Part shown: in pieces, positions 63,464 through 64,000 of the stretch
How the letters are laid out: each line of letters starts with the position of its first letter
How positions within the stretch are numbered: position 1 is the first letter of the stretch
NCBI RefSeq assembly: GCF_027570035.1
Contig: NZ_JAKMUU010000001.1
Coordinates: forward strand, 124,001 to 188,000
Direction of reading: 5' to 3'
DNA length: 64,000 bases
Source of the DNA: Corynebacterium curieae
GTDB taxonomy: Bacteria > Actinomycetota > Actinomycetes > Mycobacteriales > Mycobacteriaceae
Notes under the pieces: generated by a model
What the model was told of the DNA's origin: nothing
Databases searched by the model: none
What the model saw: the letters and a program-made list of their open reading frames with translations, nothing else
Position numbers and translations under genes: made by a program

Positions 63464-64000
63464 CTAGGGAGCCGGTTGATCGGCAGCAGCGTCGCCGTTG
63501 CCGGAACCAGCGCCTTCGCCCTCGCGCTTCGAATCGAGAACGCCGGATCGGATGGCATCATCCACACGGCCCAAGTGCTCATCGTACGTATCCGAGAATA
63601 CGGTGGTGCCTTCTTCGTCCACGGTGACGAAGAACTTCCAATTACCCTCGGCCGGTTGCTCCATAGCTTGGATAGCTTCATCGGATGGAGATGCAATCGG
63701 AGTGTCCGGCAGGCCTTCCTTCGCGTAGGTATTCCATGGGGTCTTTTCCTCACGGGCCTCATCGGTGGTGGCAAGCTCAACGTCTTCCAGGCCGTAGTTC
63801 ACGGTGGAGTCAAACTCGAGACGCATCGGCTCATCCAAACGATTGAGGATGACGCGGGCTACCTTATCGAACTCACCAGCTGGGGCCTCACGCTCTACCA
63901 AGGAAGCGGAGGTAAGCAGCTCATATGGGCTCAGCCCAATGGCCTTTGCGCGCTCTTCAATATTGGTCTCATTGTAACGCTTGGTCGAGCGAGTAATGAG
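63464..64000 (-). CDS. mltG: Endolytic transglycosylase MltG (partial, N-terminus off right edge)
   Basis: The C-terminal 178 residues of a YceG/MltG-family murein transglycosylase, in frame to the window edge. The catalytic Glu is in the segment LVEREAPAGEFDKVARVILNR. TPWNTYAKEGLPDTPIASPS matches the conserved family core. A Gly/Ser/Asp-rich tail (REGEGAGSGNGDAAA) ends it. MltG is thought to cut nascent peptidoglycan near the membrane, terminating glycan strands. It precedes aroE, as in many actinobacteria. Confidence 0.92.
   Translation of the reverse strand, partial: LITRSTKRYNETNIEERAKAIGLSPYELLTSASLVEREAPAGEFDKVARVILNRLDEPMRLEFDSTVNYGLEDVELATTDEAREEKTPWNTYAKEGLPDTPIASPSDEAIQAMEQPAEGNWKFFVTVDEEGTTVFSDTYDEHLGRVDDAIRSGVLDSKREGEGAGSGNGDAAADQPAP

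Overview
The window is a stretch of core chromosome from a Corynebacterium-type actinomycete. The supporting signs are mptB beside sufR, mihF next to gmk, opcA after zwf, whiA with yvcK and rapZ, frequent GTG/TTG starts, an McbR box before metK and a GlxR-like box before gap. As I recall it, gene order follows C. glutamicum (the suf-mptB-cta-tkt-gap-whiA-rib-pyr-aro stretch) almost throughout. The species is not determined. I found no rRNA, tRNA, insertion sequence, prophage or CRISPR array, and no wholly new multi-gene system. The unusual material is in intergenic operators and hairpins, a few degenerate motifs in otherwise ordinary proteins, and one probable frameshift.

Layout. 1-3924 (minus): sufR-sufB-sufD-sufC iron-sulfur assembly operon, cut by the left edge inside sufC. 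4193-8771 (plus): mptB mannosyltransferase, a two-gene ABC exporter and ctaA. 8836-10842: qor and the convergent ctaB. 11152-17759 (plus): pentose-phosphate block tkt-tal-zwf-opcA-pgl. 17899-21481 (minus): gap-pgk-tpiA with secG at the end. 22018-23664 (plus): an L-lactate permease between gap and whiA. 23765-29485 (minus): PH-like membrane protein, uvrC, rapZ, yvcK, whiA. 29560-36810 (minus): def-fmt-rsmB-rpe-ribD-ribE-ribBA-ribH. 36908-42922 (minus): mihF-gmk-rpoZ-coaBC-metK-priA. 43182-51516 (minus): pyrR-pyrB-pyrC-carA-carB-pyrF, complete except for the PyrD and PyrE steps, with a PyrR-type leader. 51662-54085 (plus): an SRPBCC-epimerase fusion and two YbjN-like genes. 54173-58596: ppk2, nusB, efp and pepQ on minus, with a secreted SGNH hydrolase on plus. 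58716-64000 (minus): mltG (partial), aroE, a prepilin peptidase remnant, aroC, aroK, aroB, aroQ, i.e. most of the shikimate pathway.

Together the genes link central carbon flow (pentose phosphate, lower glycolysis, lactate uptake) to aromatic, pyrimidine, riboflavin and SAM synthesis. Heme A synthesis and Fe-S assembly sit alongside. Likely regulators visible from sites are SufR (self-regulating), GlxR (gap/lldP), McbR (metK) and PyrR (pyr operon).
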